Shown in pieces: positions 1-11,445 of a stretch of DNA of 64,000 bases. Below the pieces are notes generated by a model. That model searched no databases. It was given only the letters and a program-made list of their open reading frames with translations, and was not told where the DNA came from. The translations under genes and the position numbers were made by a program. Numbering within the stretch: the stretch's first letter is position 1; each line of letters begins with the position of its first letter. The stretch covers positions 39,034,204 to 39,098,203 of the forward strand of contig OW028582.1 of assembly GCA_932294295.1 (NCBI GenBank), read 5' to 3'. Source of the DNA: Alitta virens (taxonomy: Eukaryota > Annelida > Polychaeta > Phyllodocida > Nereididae).

Positions 1-2339
1 GTTTATGAATTCAAGAAATCTGCATTACCTTTTATACATTGGTGTATCTATGACACAGACTTTTAAACGGTGAGAGAAATATAGAATTATGAAATATACA
101 AAGAAGTCATACCCTGCTGGTTTGGAAATAAGGCAGTCATTGCTTGCCAAAAGGGCATCTGTAATCCTATTAAAATACCAAACAGCAATTATAGATTGTC
201 TTTAAAATGCAATATTTTTTATCAAACCCAAATTCAAATTTCACTGGTAATGAAAGCAAGTAAAGCATACTGCTGCAAAAGCACTCCATGCAAGATTAGT
301 TAAGGAACCAACAAAAATAATTTATTAAAAGAAAAAAATCCACAAAATCAACAGATCAATATAATTGAATCACCAGCAGCATGCAGCCATAAAAACCTAA
401 ATTTGGGATCACATTTTTTTTATTGATATTTCACCTTCACAAAAATTAGTCCACTTTGAAGGTTTTCGCCTGGTCAGAAGTTTAATTGAATTTATGTCGT
501 TTTTGTCTATTTGTCACATCATGCAGTTTCCTAAATAGTCCTGCAAATGTCTCAATTTGATACCGCTGCCATTATATAAAGTTCTTAAATGATCCAAGGA
601 ACCAGCCCTGCCTTAGTCATTCAGGGTGGGAGGATATGCATTGCGTTGAATTGCAGTGGGGAACCAATGAAAACCAAACTTTAAGATTTTTTAACCTCTC
701 ACCAAAGATGAATGACGCATTGAGGAGTTACTGGAGCGCACACTGAAAAACTACAGACTACAAAGTTAGTAAAAATGTCTAACTTTCTTTGAAAAAGTGA
801 CTGATCCCAGAATGATTACCACCCTCTCCCCGGTGCCGAAAAGGTAGCCTGAAAAGGTCTACCAAGTTATCATACTGGTATGTAACAACTAATCAGGTCT
901 TTTTGAAATGAATGAATATAAGTCCTTGCCCGTCTTTGCATGGTTGGGCCGCGTTAGACATCCCCAATTGTCAACAGAGAAGTTAGGCCAGCTGTGACTA
1001 AAACTTCGATCTCAGAGATTTTCAGTGTGGCAATCTGCGTCCATCCAAATGCAGCCAATTATGCCCAATTTCGAAGCTTGAGAGCAACTGCTACATTTTT
1101 ATACAAAATTTCATAGCTTTTTTAAGAAAAGTGAGACTTTTATCTTCGAAATTTATTTTTGCCCCAGTCATTTGTTGTTTCATTGGCACTCCATATATTT
1201 GCCACATACAAAGGATGAGTCAATCTTACGTACATAAATTGTGTAGCACAAGTGGTTTTGTGCTGGTAGACCTGTCTGTGTAGGCAACTCCTCGTGTAGA
1301 AGAGGTCGTACAAGTTGGCGATTTCCTAAAAAAAAAGAACATGGGCTGCGCTGCAGCTAAACCCTCAGCAAATCCCACATACCACACAGGCAACATTAAA
1401 ATGTTTAAGCGTTCGTTACATTTTGTTTCCAGAGCAGAACTCTAACATAAACTTTCGTTTCAAAAACTGAACTCTAACACTAATGCACTTGCCCAAATAA
1501 AATTGTATCCACACTGACATATCTTGTTTTACAATATATTGAAAAATGTTATTTCTTGAGTGTTTATATAGTGTGTGCAATAAACTGAAACAATTGCCAC
1601 TTGGCCTACATAGCCTGTTAGGCAATGCTAATTAGTCCAAGATGTCCTATTTTTTAATTTTTTAATTTCTTCATTTGTTCATTATTCTGAGTGTGAAATA
1701 ATAAAGTGTTCCTGTGGGTAATTACAAAGTCATTCACATTGCAATAATCAGACGATTTGGTAAATATGAATGAATAGAAATTATGAACTTTCATTTAATA
1801 CACAAGAACTGCATTTATTTTATTGCATGATAGCCAATACCCTGATTGTTTTTTGGATGATGAAATTAAAAATACTGGTGTATATTGCCATATTAGTCGT
1901 CTTATTCTTCATATGGGCATGATATTATGATGTCTCACAAATATCTTTCTTCTTATGAAGGTAGACCTGCAGGAACCCTGTAATGACAGCAATCTATTAT
2001 GTTCAGAGCATAAAAAGTATTGGCCATCCTTTTCTTGTCATTTTATTGTTCTAAATGGAATATGAAGGAAGCAACAACATTTTTAGAATTTTTTTCGAGA
2101 TTTTCCATAATTATAAAAAAAGAAGATGAAACAAATGTCAAAGTGAAGTCTAAAAGGGAAAGTACTATAATCTATATATATCATTGGCAACATTTTACTG
2201 ATGTATGGATTAAAGAGTCATTAATATGAGGGTTTGAAAGATTACCAACTTTTCATATTTGCCTTATTATATAAAATTATCTGTCATTAATGGTCATGAA
2301 ACCCCAAAAATGTATCTCCACACTATTTTAGACATATTC

Positions 2340-3200
2340 TTATTAAGTTTTGTATGCATGTAGGTGCAATAGTGTGTGAGGCCTGCTCTGGAAACAAATA
2401 TTTATGTTTTTTTTTTTCTTTTTACCTAAATATCTTAAAACACAGCTGAGATATGTCGATGTGACTATCAAAATGCACAACTTAGCTATGTAGAGTAATA
2501 ACATATAAAATGTTGTAGGGTAAGTGCATTAATGCCTGAGTTCTGCTCCGGAAACACAATTTAACACAAGTTTTCGCTTTTTTTTCTGAATTTCTGTTAT
2601 TATGTAATCATCATGAAGTGAATAACAAAATGAAGTTTGGAAAGTGAAAATACTATAATGTAGATATGTTATTGATCCAATTTCATTGTAGGGTAAATAG
2701 TGTCTTTTGTATGAAGGTTTGAAAAAGTAGGAATTTTCCCTATTTTGCCCAAATTTTGAAATTTCTATAGTATTAAATTTTGAAATTTCTATAGTATTAA
2801 CAGACCCCCAAAAGGCACCATTACACAGTTTTAGACATATTATGACAAAGTTATAGGCATGTAGGTGCAGTCCAAGTTCTGCTCCGGAAACGAAAAAAAT
2901 ATTTTTTTCTATTTTTCTCAAATTTTGTAAAACATAGCCAAAATATGTCAGTGTGACTATCGAAAGGAACCACTAGGCCATATAGCTTATTACTATACAA
3001 AATTTTGTTAGTGTAAGTGCGCGAGCCCGCCTGTCCGCCAGACATTGATGAAAAAAATTTGTTTGCTGAGGGCTAAAAAAAGACAAGGTTGGGACATATC
3101 AAAAGGCACCACTAGGCCATATAGAGTGTTACAAATTCATTAGGGTAAGTGCATTAGTGTTAGAGTTCTGCTCCGGTAACAAAAGTATTACGCGTGTATG
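2340..3200 (+). repeat. Diverged repeats sharing GAGTTCTGCTCCGGAAAC
   Basis: The core GAGTTCTGCTCCGGAAAC or a one-to-few-base variant recurs near 2380, 2539, 2875 and 3163. Flanking shared phrases include GGGTAAGTGCATTA, ATGTAGGTGCA, GTGTGACTATC and CCACTAGGCCATATAG. Spacing is irregular (about 160, 336 and 290 bp). A copy in the opposite orientation lies at about 1425-1495. The family is unidentified; the inverted copy suggests a mobile or fold-back origin. Confidence 0.6.
2752..2799. repeat. 24-bp perfect tandem duplication
   Basis: Two identical adjacent 24-bp units (AATTTTGAAATTTCTATAG plus GTATTA-type end), seen directly. Probably replication slippage. Confidence 0.9.
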
Positions 3201-3643
3201 CCCGTCCGCCCGTTTGCCTCATTGACCTCATTTAAATTACATCAGATTTTATAACATCACCACTTCTCCATTATTCTTGCACTCTGACCTCACCACAGCC
3301 ATTGTCTATTGATGACGCCACTATACTATATCTGAGTACAAGGAACGGTCAGTGAGGCAAAATGGCAACATGCATGGTTTCTCTGTGAAAAGAGTTCAAT
3401 TTCTTTGGCATTTGGGTATTAACTGAGTATACAATTAATATCCAATATGACATAAGCACCTCTTTTGATATAGAACGATTGTTAGTCATGGGCCTTTATC
3501 TTCCAGTCAAACGTGTATCCAATATTCAAAGAACTTTTCAATACAATTCGCATAAGAATTAAACCACATAAATGTTTCAATCGTTTATGACCTATTATGG
3601 CAAATGTATAATTTTTAGTCAGTTTGTCCCAACTGACATTCAC

Positions 3644-6566
3644 CTTGTCTCTCCAGCAGAGTTGTCTCACCCCATGGTCATCTTTCAGTGCTCGACAAAA
3701 TTTCATCAGTCTGCGATGGTCAACATTGCTGGTGACTCCTACATGGTAGGCGTCGCGGGCAAAGTAGTCAAGTTTATCAACGTCAATTCCGTTTCTTTTA
3801 TTGGCCACGATCTGAGAAAAAAGGTTAGTTTTGATATCATATTATTATGCTGTAATACTGTGAGATAACCAATACTTATCATATCAGAAATTATTTGTTG
3901 ATCAGCCAAATTTGGCAATTTTACCTCATACAAAAAGTCCTTGGAATAATCACGACCAGTCTTCTCGAATTCCTGTCACATTGAGATAAACTGAATTATT
4001 AAAACATGTCACATTGAGACAAACTAATTATTCATCAAAATTCCTCAAAAGATGCCATAAAAACCTGCATAATATTTTCTCCTGTCTGACTTACCCGGTT
4101 TCCATCCTCAGGACTACTATGTATAAGGGCTTTAATGAAGTTAATGTCTTCGGGCTTTAGTTTTTTTTTCACATGTTCCTTGTTTTCGATCAAGTAGTCA
4201 AACATATCAATTGAACCCGATTCGTGCTGAAAGGTATTTTGGAAGATCATGAATGACCTGCAAACAGTTATTATTTCGGAAAGGAAGCCCGTCTTCTTTC
4301 TATTGATTGTCTGTTTCGTGGCCAGATGTGTAGGGTTAGGGTTAACATTTTATTTAAAGTCGTTTTAAATCACGGTGTCACATTCAATGTACAATACAAA
4401 ATATATGACCCAAGCCGAAGCTTCTGTACGACATAAATGGTTAAAAATGGTTAACTTTCTTAGACATCTTGACTGGTCCCAGAACGACTACTCCCTATAG
4501 CCAGAAAGGTCATGCTCGTACTCGACTACTTGTGATGAATAAGTTAGACCGAAATAATTAGCTCATTCATGAGCTCACTTTTTATATTAATAACTCTTAA
4601 GTCTTAGTAATTTTTCATCAATGGCGTTGACCGCATAAGACATACAACAATTGTGTGAGAGAAGTTAGCCTACAGGTGACTAACTTCGACCTCAGAAATT
4701 TTCATCGCGAGTGCACTTTATGGTTTAATTCCACTAACCTTCCACTTCTTCTGGACACCCGCCATAAACCCCTTGTCGAAGAGGTGAGAGAAAGGACCAT
4801 GCCCTGAAATGTGATCAAAGTGCAATTTACTGCTCTCCTAAATGTTACTTAAAAGCCACTTGGTGCCTTGGTGTAAGTACAATTGGCCAGTATGACGTCA
4901 TCCTTGTGTTACTCCACAATGACCATCTGACCTACGGTCATTTGTAAGACATTAAAAAGAGGCTCAAATGCAAGTGGCTGACCCTGTGAAGTTATTGATA
5001 TCATTTTTGACACAGCATAATGCCAGCATATCCAAACTGCTATATTGCATCATTAGGATGAGGAATGATGAAGGATACTTTGTACGATATCAATTTTACT
5101 ACGCATTTGTGGCACCCACTGTAGCCTACCAATTTAATGATAACATATTGGTCTCCCCATCTGTTGCTCCCCCAGTGCATGAACTATATACTATATTACT
5201 TGGACTGGTTTGAGCTACAACTGAGGTATTATAAAATAGATTAATATCATTCTATGACAGACCCAGATCATGGCAGAGTCCCGCTATCTGGACGCAGAGC
5301 ACATCTTCATCGTCGATTCCAAGTTCTGGTTGCTCCACGCGCAGATTGTTGACCAACTGCCCTGCAAGATGACACACCCTGAAAAAACAACAGAGATATG
5401 TTGTCACCAATCCCACCACAACTGGCCATGTGCGATATTAAAGCAAGTTTAGTCTCAAACCAGCTAACATCAAACCACGTGTGACGAGTGTGAAGTCTGT
5501 TGGGTATTGGCCATGTGACCCTGACAAACCAGGCTATTGAATCTTTTTTTCCTCTGGTGGCAATTTCTTACAACAGCATGACATCACATGGAGACCTCTA
5601 TAATCTACCCACCCACCACCCATACATCTCCTCGTGTGGAAAGTAGGGTAGATATTACATACCCTATACTGTGTTCAAAGCGGGTGTGCGTTCCACCTGG
5701 GAAGACAAAGCTGACCCCTCCGAGCTGGCAGATGTACCGAAGTCTCTGAAACTGTGGTGTGTCGATGATGGAGACACAGAGAGGAGGAAGCTCAATTTGC
5801 CCATGGATTGGATCATTGATCACCTAAAATCACACAAGAAAATATGGATTGCTATCATGGATGTCACAAGGTATATTGCCATAAGTTTACAGACCCCTCA
5901 ACATTTTGCCATTGCATTCAGCAAACGTTCTCTCTAAACGAAAGCTTATGGAAGCATCAAAATCATTCATATTTATTTAATGAGGCTTTTATGGCTTATT
6001 TCATGCTCTTTAGTAAAATTATGTATGCAGTTCAATTTACATAAGGGCCATAAATGTAATTCAAGTCTACATACCCCATCTCTCATTATGCAGTTGTTTT
6101 TTGCTCGGTGATGTCATTGGTGTGCTAATGCACCAGAATAAGTTTCCGCTTTTGTCAGATAATGGAATAGCATTGTGTGGGGAGTGTGTAAACTTTTAAT
6201 TGACACTTTGTGACTCCTATGTAAATGGATATATGGTCAGCTAAATTGGCCGTTAATTGTGTCCATCAGACATACCTGGTTTTACAGCCAAATTCATAGA
6301 GTTTGAAACCAATCTCATAGTCTAGGAGGCTAAACCCCAGATGACATCATATGAATGTAGGATTCTCATTGGCTGCGGGACTGCTTAGACCAATGGATTC
6401 ACATGACGTCCTCTGAAGTTTAACTTCCAAGTCCAAGAGATTGGACTCGCTAATTTCAGATGAGAAACAGCGTGTGTATTATGGCTTATTTCAAACGAAG
6501 ATGTAGTTAAAATTAAATTATTTTATTAAGTGATTTTACCTTAGGTAAATCATCCGTGCTGTCCAT
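3644..6566 (-). CDS. SAMHD1: SAMHD1-like HD-domain dNTP triphosphohydrolase, seven exons, 3' end missing
   Basis: Family role: a dGTP-activated enzyme that cleaves dNTPs to nucleoside and triphosphate, limiting retroelement DNA synthesis. Coding exons, all with GT/AG borders and matching phase: 6566-6540 (starts MDSTDDLPK), 5823-5663, 5378-5263, 4803-4739, 4226-4095, 3972-3925, 3811-3644; 239 codons in total. HD-domain signatures are present: [37 protein letters not shown] (metal-binding His), LCHDLG joined by splicing to HGPFSHLFD (HD pair), and [17 protein letters not shown] (catalytic Asp). The start is the Met nine codons before VINDP, so no SAM domain is encoded; human SAMHD1 has one. 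An acceptor at 6607/6608 suggests a 5' UTR exon upstream. The C-terminal half of the family was not found downstream: the next intron exceeds the window or the gene is truncated. Confidence 0.9.
6309..6444. repeat. Imperfect inverted repeat with CCAAT motifs, in a SAMHD1-like intron
   Basis: Arms of about 48 bp (6309-6356 and 6397-6444) pair imperfectly around a 40-bp spacer. Both arms carry CCAATCTC at their outer end and an ATGACATCAT/ATGACGTC-type core, and the spacer has further CCAAT boxes. It lies in the intron between coding exons 1 and 2. It may be a MITE remnant or a regulatory palindrome; I saw no target-site duplication. Confidence 0.6.
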
Positions 6567-6607
6567 GTCTCTTCCGTGGAACGCTTTGAATCAACTGATA
6601 TTTCCTG

Positions 6608-8429
6608 CAATTAAGTAAATCAAGGTAACAGTCCAGACACAAAGACTTCTCAGATTGTATCACACTCATCCACTGCAACATCCACGAGGATTGGCTTCCA
6701 CTGAGGATGGGCTAGCCGACACCTGTCGGCCGACACTTGTCACAAAAGGGTCGAGATCTTGATGAATATTGATTGTGAATGGCCATTAAAAACAGCCTGT
6801 CAAATTGCTACCCGCCTATTCAAAGTTAGATCTGAAAGTGCCTTCAGCAACATCTGGTACACTTGAGAGTTACGCATTTTTATCATTTCTTGTTGAAAAT
6901 ATTACTGAAGCCTACATTGCACATACATAATTATGATATATTAGGGAATGAATTAAATCACCCTCATGCAAAATATAATAATGAAACATCACCTTCGAGC
7001 TGGTGCTGTGACTGAATGAGAACTTGAACTAAACCACTCTCAAGTAAGAATATAAAATTATAGACTTAGTACATCAATTGTTCTTTTGCATATTAAAATT
7101 TTTTAACATTAATTATCGATAAATCTTCTTTTTTTTTAAATTAACATCTGCCAAATGATTTTATATTTATAAGTGAATTTTATCTTTAGGAAAGACACAT
7201 ATGTCAGAATTGACCTCTCTCTGTCAACTAGATGAATTTCCTGCATTTACAAATTCTTTTCAGTGGTGGTATAGGTGTAAGCCGACTATAAGCCATATTC
7301 CGGACACTAATTGCGATTAGAATTTAAATTAGAAGGTCGTATTGTACTAAATGTCAAGAAGGAATGTCACATGTGAAAATAAAAGTATGACAGTTTTATC
7401 TTTACTGGACGTTAAATGGCATCTGTCTCCGCTTGGGACCCTTGTTTCATCAGCTCGCACTGCTCGCCCAGTAATTAGAAATATAGATGGTGCGGGCAGT
7501 GGAATGGTACACAGAAAATCAGAAATGGCATTTAGTTGTGTAATACATCGTTTTGTGAGGAATCCATGACCTACATCCTTTTGTGATTTTGCAAGGTCAT
7601 CAAGGGATTTACAAGATGATTCTTGCTTATGAGCCCTTTTATAATCTCAACGGTATCTATATAGCTTACGTTGTGGAACGGTTATTCTAGGGAATACCTG
7701 GTTTATTTCAGAAGATCCCGTTACAAAAAAAAATTGAAGTGCAATTTATTTTTCAGTGCATTGTTCGGTCTCACAATTATCTTTGGTCATTAGGCTCTGT
7801 TCTTTAAACAATTTCTTGAACAAGGCAACGCCGATCAAAATTTGCATGAGAATTTAATCCGGTCAACAAAACTCATGTAATTTCAAAAAGGAAATTATAC
7901 TTAGATTATACCAGCCTGTGTTGTTTCCCTAGTGCATGCCATTTAATCAGGGATAAGAAAAATAACAGTCTTTGCTAAGTATTAGTTATATCCCTCAAAG
8001 TCGGGAGTTAACTAGATTTTTTGTTGCAACAAAAATGCTAGTTAACTAGTCACGCAAACTCATATGATGATTGGATACTTTCGCCTTTGTTGGCACACAT
8101 ATAAAGAAGAGAGGACACACAGATAGCACACAAAGATGGCTCTCGTAGATACCACAGTAAACGAGGAGAGTAATCCCAAGAGCCAAAATGATCTAATGAT
8201 CTAATAAGATGAGAAGTTAGCGAGACATGCAGTGGAAGTTTAGTTAGAATTACTGCGACTCAGGATAATGCGCTAGAAAGCATATGATGAGTGAGAGGAG
8301 AGCCGTCCCAAAGCGGGGTATGTAATGGAAATGGCCAGATGGAAATATTAGCTCTGAGAGTACAATAACAAACCAGAGAACCAGTACAGCTCACTATTAC
8401 TTTGAAACCTAGAACTGATGTCTTGAGGC
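6608..8429. other. Non-coding region upstream of the SAMHD1-like gene
   Basis: AT-rich sequence without a supported gene. It would contain the promoter and any 5' UTR exon of the minus-strand SAMHD1-like gene. A palindrome lies at 8007-8046. A TATAAAG at about 8100 lies just before a 24-codon frame with a good start context (8136), but it is too close to the predicted start site to accept as a gene. Confidence 0.4.
8007..8046. repeat. Two-part palindrome
   Basis: Outer arms GTTAACTAG (8007-8015) and CTAGTTAAC (8038-8046) flank an inner perfect palindrome TTTTTGTTGCAACAAAAA (8018-8035). Seen directly; it could extrude as a hairpin or be a small transposon remnant. Confidence 0.85.
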
Positions 8430-8760
8430 CCCTTCACACATAGCCGGATTAGACACAAGAGCGTCCATGAATGAAATTTCTTTCAATCCGGATCGGCGAA
8501 AAAGTAGTAAATTTCAACAAACGAAAAATTTGGCGGTGTGAACACGATGGCAAGACGGTGGCGACAAGGAGCAACACGGCCATTACACGAATGTATACGA
8601 TCGCTACACGGATATGTACGGTTGAAACATGGCGGAACACGGAGGTGCCCGGTGCACCAAGGAACGAGCCACGGTTGTTGCCGGAAGTACCACAGATGTC
8701 CTGGATGAGTGCGGAGTGAACCGGATGTTACCCGGGACCTTCACAGATATACACGATCTG
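8430..8760. mobile_element. MITE-like fragment
   Basis: It begins with a GGCCCCTTCACACATAGCCGG phrase resembling the start of the non-coding block inside LINE D at about 21.09 kb. It is CG-richer than its surroundings and full of short CACGA/TACACG repeats. No matching right-end inverted repeat was found, so this is either a half element or an unrelated family. Confidence 0.3.
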
Positions 8761-9530
8761 TACACGATCTCACTATGGAGTTAACCGTTGTAAAATCCTC
8801 AGTGTAGTTAGTGACATACTATGTCTCCTTCCAGTAATTCATAGTCTCAGCATAAATGATAATTCAAACACTAAGTTGTGTCAAGTTGGTCTGCTCTGCA
8901 TGTTGGTCAATACCAAAGATGCCAGAAACATTCCATGTTTATTATTTATATGATTTCACAAGACAAAGGCCCCTCCTTAATGGAGGGGGTAAAATTCCCA
9001 ATCACCATTCAATCCCCTCATCTGGGACCAGGCACACCTCTCCCAACTGTGCTCCCTCCCCTCCCAACTGTGCACCCATGGTCAGTCATCCATTATCCCC
9101 CAAACCCCACAATGGTCAAACTCACTCATGCATTAATTCTATACCCACAAGGGCACACAGTCACACAGGACAGGTGGCAGGCAACCTGACCCACACCCTT
9201 CTCCCCTCATTATCTCCACACCCCAGGAGATTGCACAGTCATTAGGCCAGGAAGATCCAATCACCCTTGATCCCATTTCGGCCATCAGGATCAAGATCAT
9301 ACGGAGGAATATGATCAGGCCAGCTGGCCATGGTTCATTGATGGATCCCCTGTCTTCACTAATGACCTGTACATTGTCCAAATGGGACCACAATCAGTGA
9401 TGGCCATCTGCAGCCATCACTTCCATAACTCAGAACATTGCACATTAAATTTACAATCATCATTTAGTTAAATTAAAGAGCAAAAGGCCAGTGCCTTTTA
9501 CACCGTGTTTTCACCCGGAACGCGCTAAAA
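8761..9530. other. Non-coding, C-rich stretch
   Basis: Contains runs such as CCCTCCCCTCCCAACTGTG near 9050-9075 in two adjacent copies. Overlapping frames here are proline and serine rich through base composition only. No gene is supported. It may be the 5' part of the Harbinger element that follows. Confidence 0.4.
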
Positions 9531-10957
9531 TTGGTATTTAAGGTGGATGCCTTCCACTGTCCATCATTCAACTTCGGACTACCATACTGCAAAGGTGTTG
9601 CTACTACAGAAGAATTGGATATGTCTTTATCACACTATTTCAAGGTGGAATTGGATGTGAAGTACCTGGACATGCAAGTCCAGCTACTTACTGCTGCAAA
9701 TGATATACTTTGGCAAGAAGAACAGAAACTGCAAGATGCTGCAGAGAGGGCCGCATCAACAACTGATGAAGATGACTTCGTCCAAAATGCTGGTGCTGCT
9801 TGAAGAAGAAGAAGAAGGCGAATGTGGGTGCAACTTTGGTTTCTAAGAAGACCTCTTTATGGGCAGTATGAAAAACTGATGGCTGAATTGACTGCAGAAG
9901 ATGTGGGTGGCTTCAAGAATTTCATGAGGATGGAGCCTGACTTATTTCATGAAGTTCTGGCAAGAGTGGGACCTAGGATTACAAAGCAGGATACCTTTTG
10001 GAGGAGGGCCCTTGAACCTGGATTGAAACTGGCTAATACCTTGCGCTACCTGGGTACGGGCAACAGCTACATGTCTCTGCAGTATGGATTTCGGGTAGCC
10101 TTCAATACCATTTCTATCCTTGTCATCAAAGTCTGCCAGGCCATCATAGACGAGTACTCAGCAGAAGTGATGCGTTGTCCTGTAACCCCAGAAGCCTGGA
10201 AAGAAGTTGCCAATGGATTCTACAACAGATGAAACTTCCCCCACTGTGTCGGCACCATTGATGGCAAGCATGTTGCCATCAGATGTCCTAGGAAGTCTGG
10301 ATCCCTGTTCTACAACTACAAGGGATTTTTCTCTATTGTCTTACTGGCTGTAGTTGATGCTGAATACAAGTTCCTCTACGTTGACATTGGTGCCAGTGGA
10401 TCAGGCTCAGATGCTGGAGTGTTTAGTCAGACAGAATTGAAGGAAGCGCTAGAAAGTGGGAACCTTGGATTACCTGAACCAGATAACCTGCCTAATGATG
10501 ACCAACTAGTGCCTTACTTCATAGTTGGGGATGATGCCTTTGGACAGCAGACTTGGATGGTGAAGCCTCTACCTCACAGAAACATGACCATGGAAGACCG
10601 AATCTTCAACTACAGACTTTCTAGAGCTAGACGGGTGGTAGAGAATGCCTTTGGACTTTGGCTGCCAGGTTCAGGTGTCTCCTCACAACAATGCCTCAAA
10701 GTGCTGACAGAGTGTGCACCATAACTCTTGCTTGCTGTGTGCTGCATAACCTACTGAGGCTGAAGTATCCAACTGCTCAAGTGAATACTGTGGACCAGGA
10801 AAATGCAGACATCCATGCGATCATCCCAGGTGCATGGAGGGAGAATGCCAATCTACCAGACATGGGAGATGTGTACAGAGGCAACACCAACAGAGCAGGC
10901 CATGGCAACAAGACAAGACTTGAAAACAACACGAATGATGTAAGTTTGAACATTTAA
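9531..10957 (+). pseudogene. PIF/Harbinger (HARBI1-like) transposase, broken
   Basis: DDE_Tnp_4-type transposase, which cuts and pastes the element at TWA target sites. Signatures in order: basic run after 9803 (RRRRRR then MWVQLWFLRRPL), MEPDLFHEVLARVGPRI, TLRYLGTGNSYMSLQYGF, GTIDGKHVAIRCP (first catalytic Asp, about 10257), GASGSGSDAGVFSQTEL (second Asp, about 10395), and RRVVENAFG (Glu, about 10640), followed by CCVLHNLLR in another frame. Breaks: TGA at 9801-9803, TGA at 10230-10232 where relatives have Trp, and a frameshift at about 10655. All three catalytic residues survive, but the protein cannot be made. Terminal inverted repeats were not located. It could mobilise nothing now. Confidence 0.9.
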
Positions 10958-10959
10958 TT

Positions 10960-11440
10960 ATTACGAAACTTCAGACATCTGCAGCAGACAAGTGCAAAAA
11001 AGTACACAGCATTTAATGATACAGCATTTAATTATTGTCATGCAAACGTATGCAATACAGTTTATATGTAAAAATAAAACTTAATAATACAATAACCTGT
11101 AACTTTAAATGTTTAAACTTGCTTTTAATAAAAGGTCATTGTACGTTTTCGGATGAAGATTACTCCATTGTGGTAGTTGGAGGCGTGATGTTTATTTGTC
11201 ATAAAGTCCTAAACTGATTATTTCTATTTCTTAAAAATTTTAGGTTCACCTCTATCTCATGTTGAGTGAATAAAAGGTGCCTAAAGCAACATACTCGGGT
11301 TCTCCTCCATACTTCACAGTGAATAAAAAACATTGAGATGGAAGAGCTGACACACGACAGAAAGGTCAGAGGTCAGTAGAAGGCTATATTAACCCGCTTC
11401 ATCAACAAAACTCCCAGACATTTTGCTGAGGAGAATGAGT
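10960..11440. other. AT-rich spacer without a gene
   Basis: Sequence between the Harbinger remnant and the BEL/Pao gag remnant. No coding signature was seen. Part may be the BEL/Pao leader or the Harbinger 3' end. Confidence 0.4.
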
Positions 11441-11445
11441 CAAAA

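Larger units (their letters stand above)
1..3480. other. Non-coding region with diverged repeats
   Basis: No coding exon is convincing on either strand. Open frames here are short, lack recognisable motifs and run through AT-rich sequence. It would have to hold the missing 3' exons of the minus-strand SAMHD1-like gene, but I could not recognise them. The right half contains the repeat family listed separately. Confidence 0.5.

Noticed and set aside
8098..8210. TATAAAG plus a 24-codon frame starting at 8136
   Set aside because: The ATG is only about 35 bp from the TATA, the frame is short and there is no homology.
8856..9393. Overlapping Pro/Ser/His-rich frames on both strands
   Set aside because: They arise from C-rich sequence; no homology, splice or start evidence.
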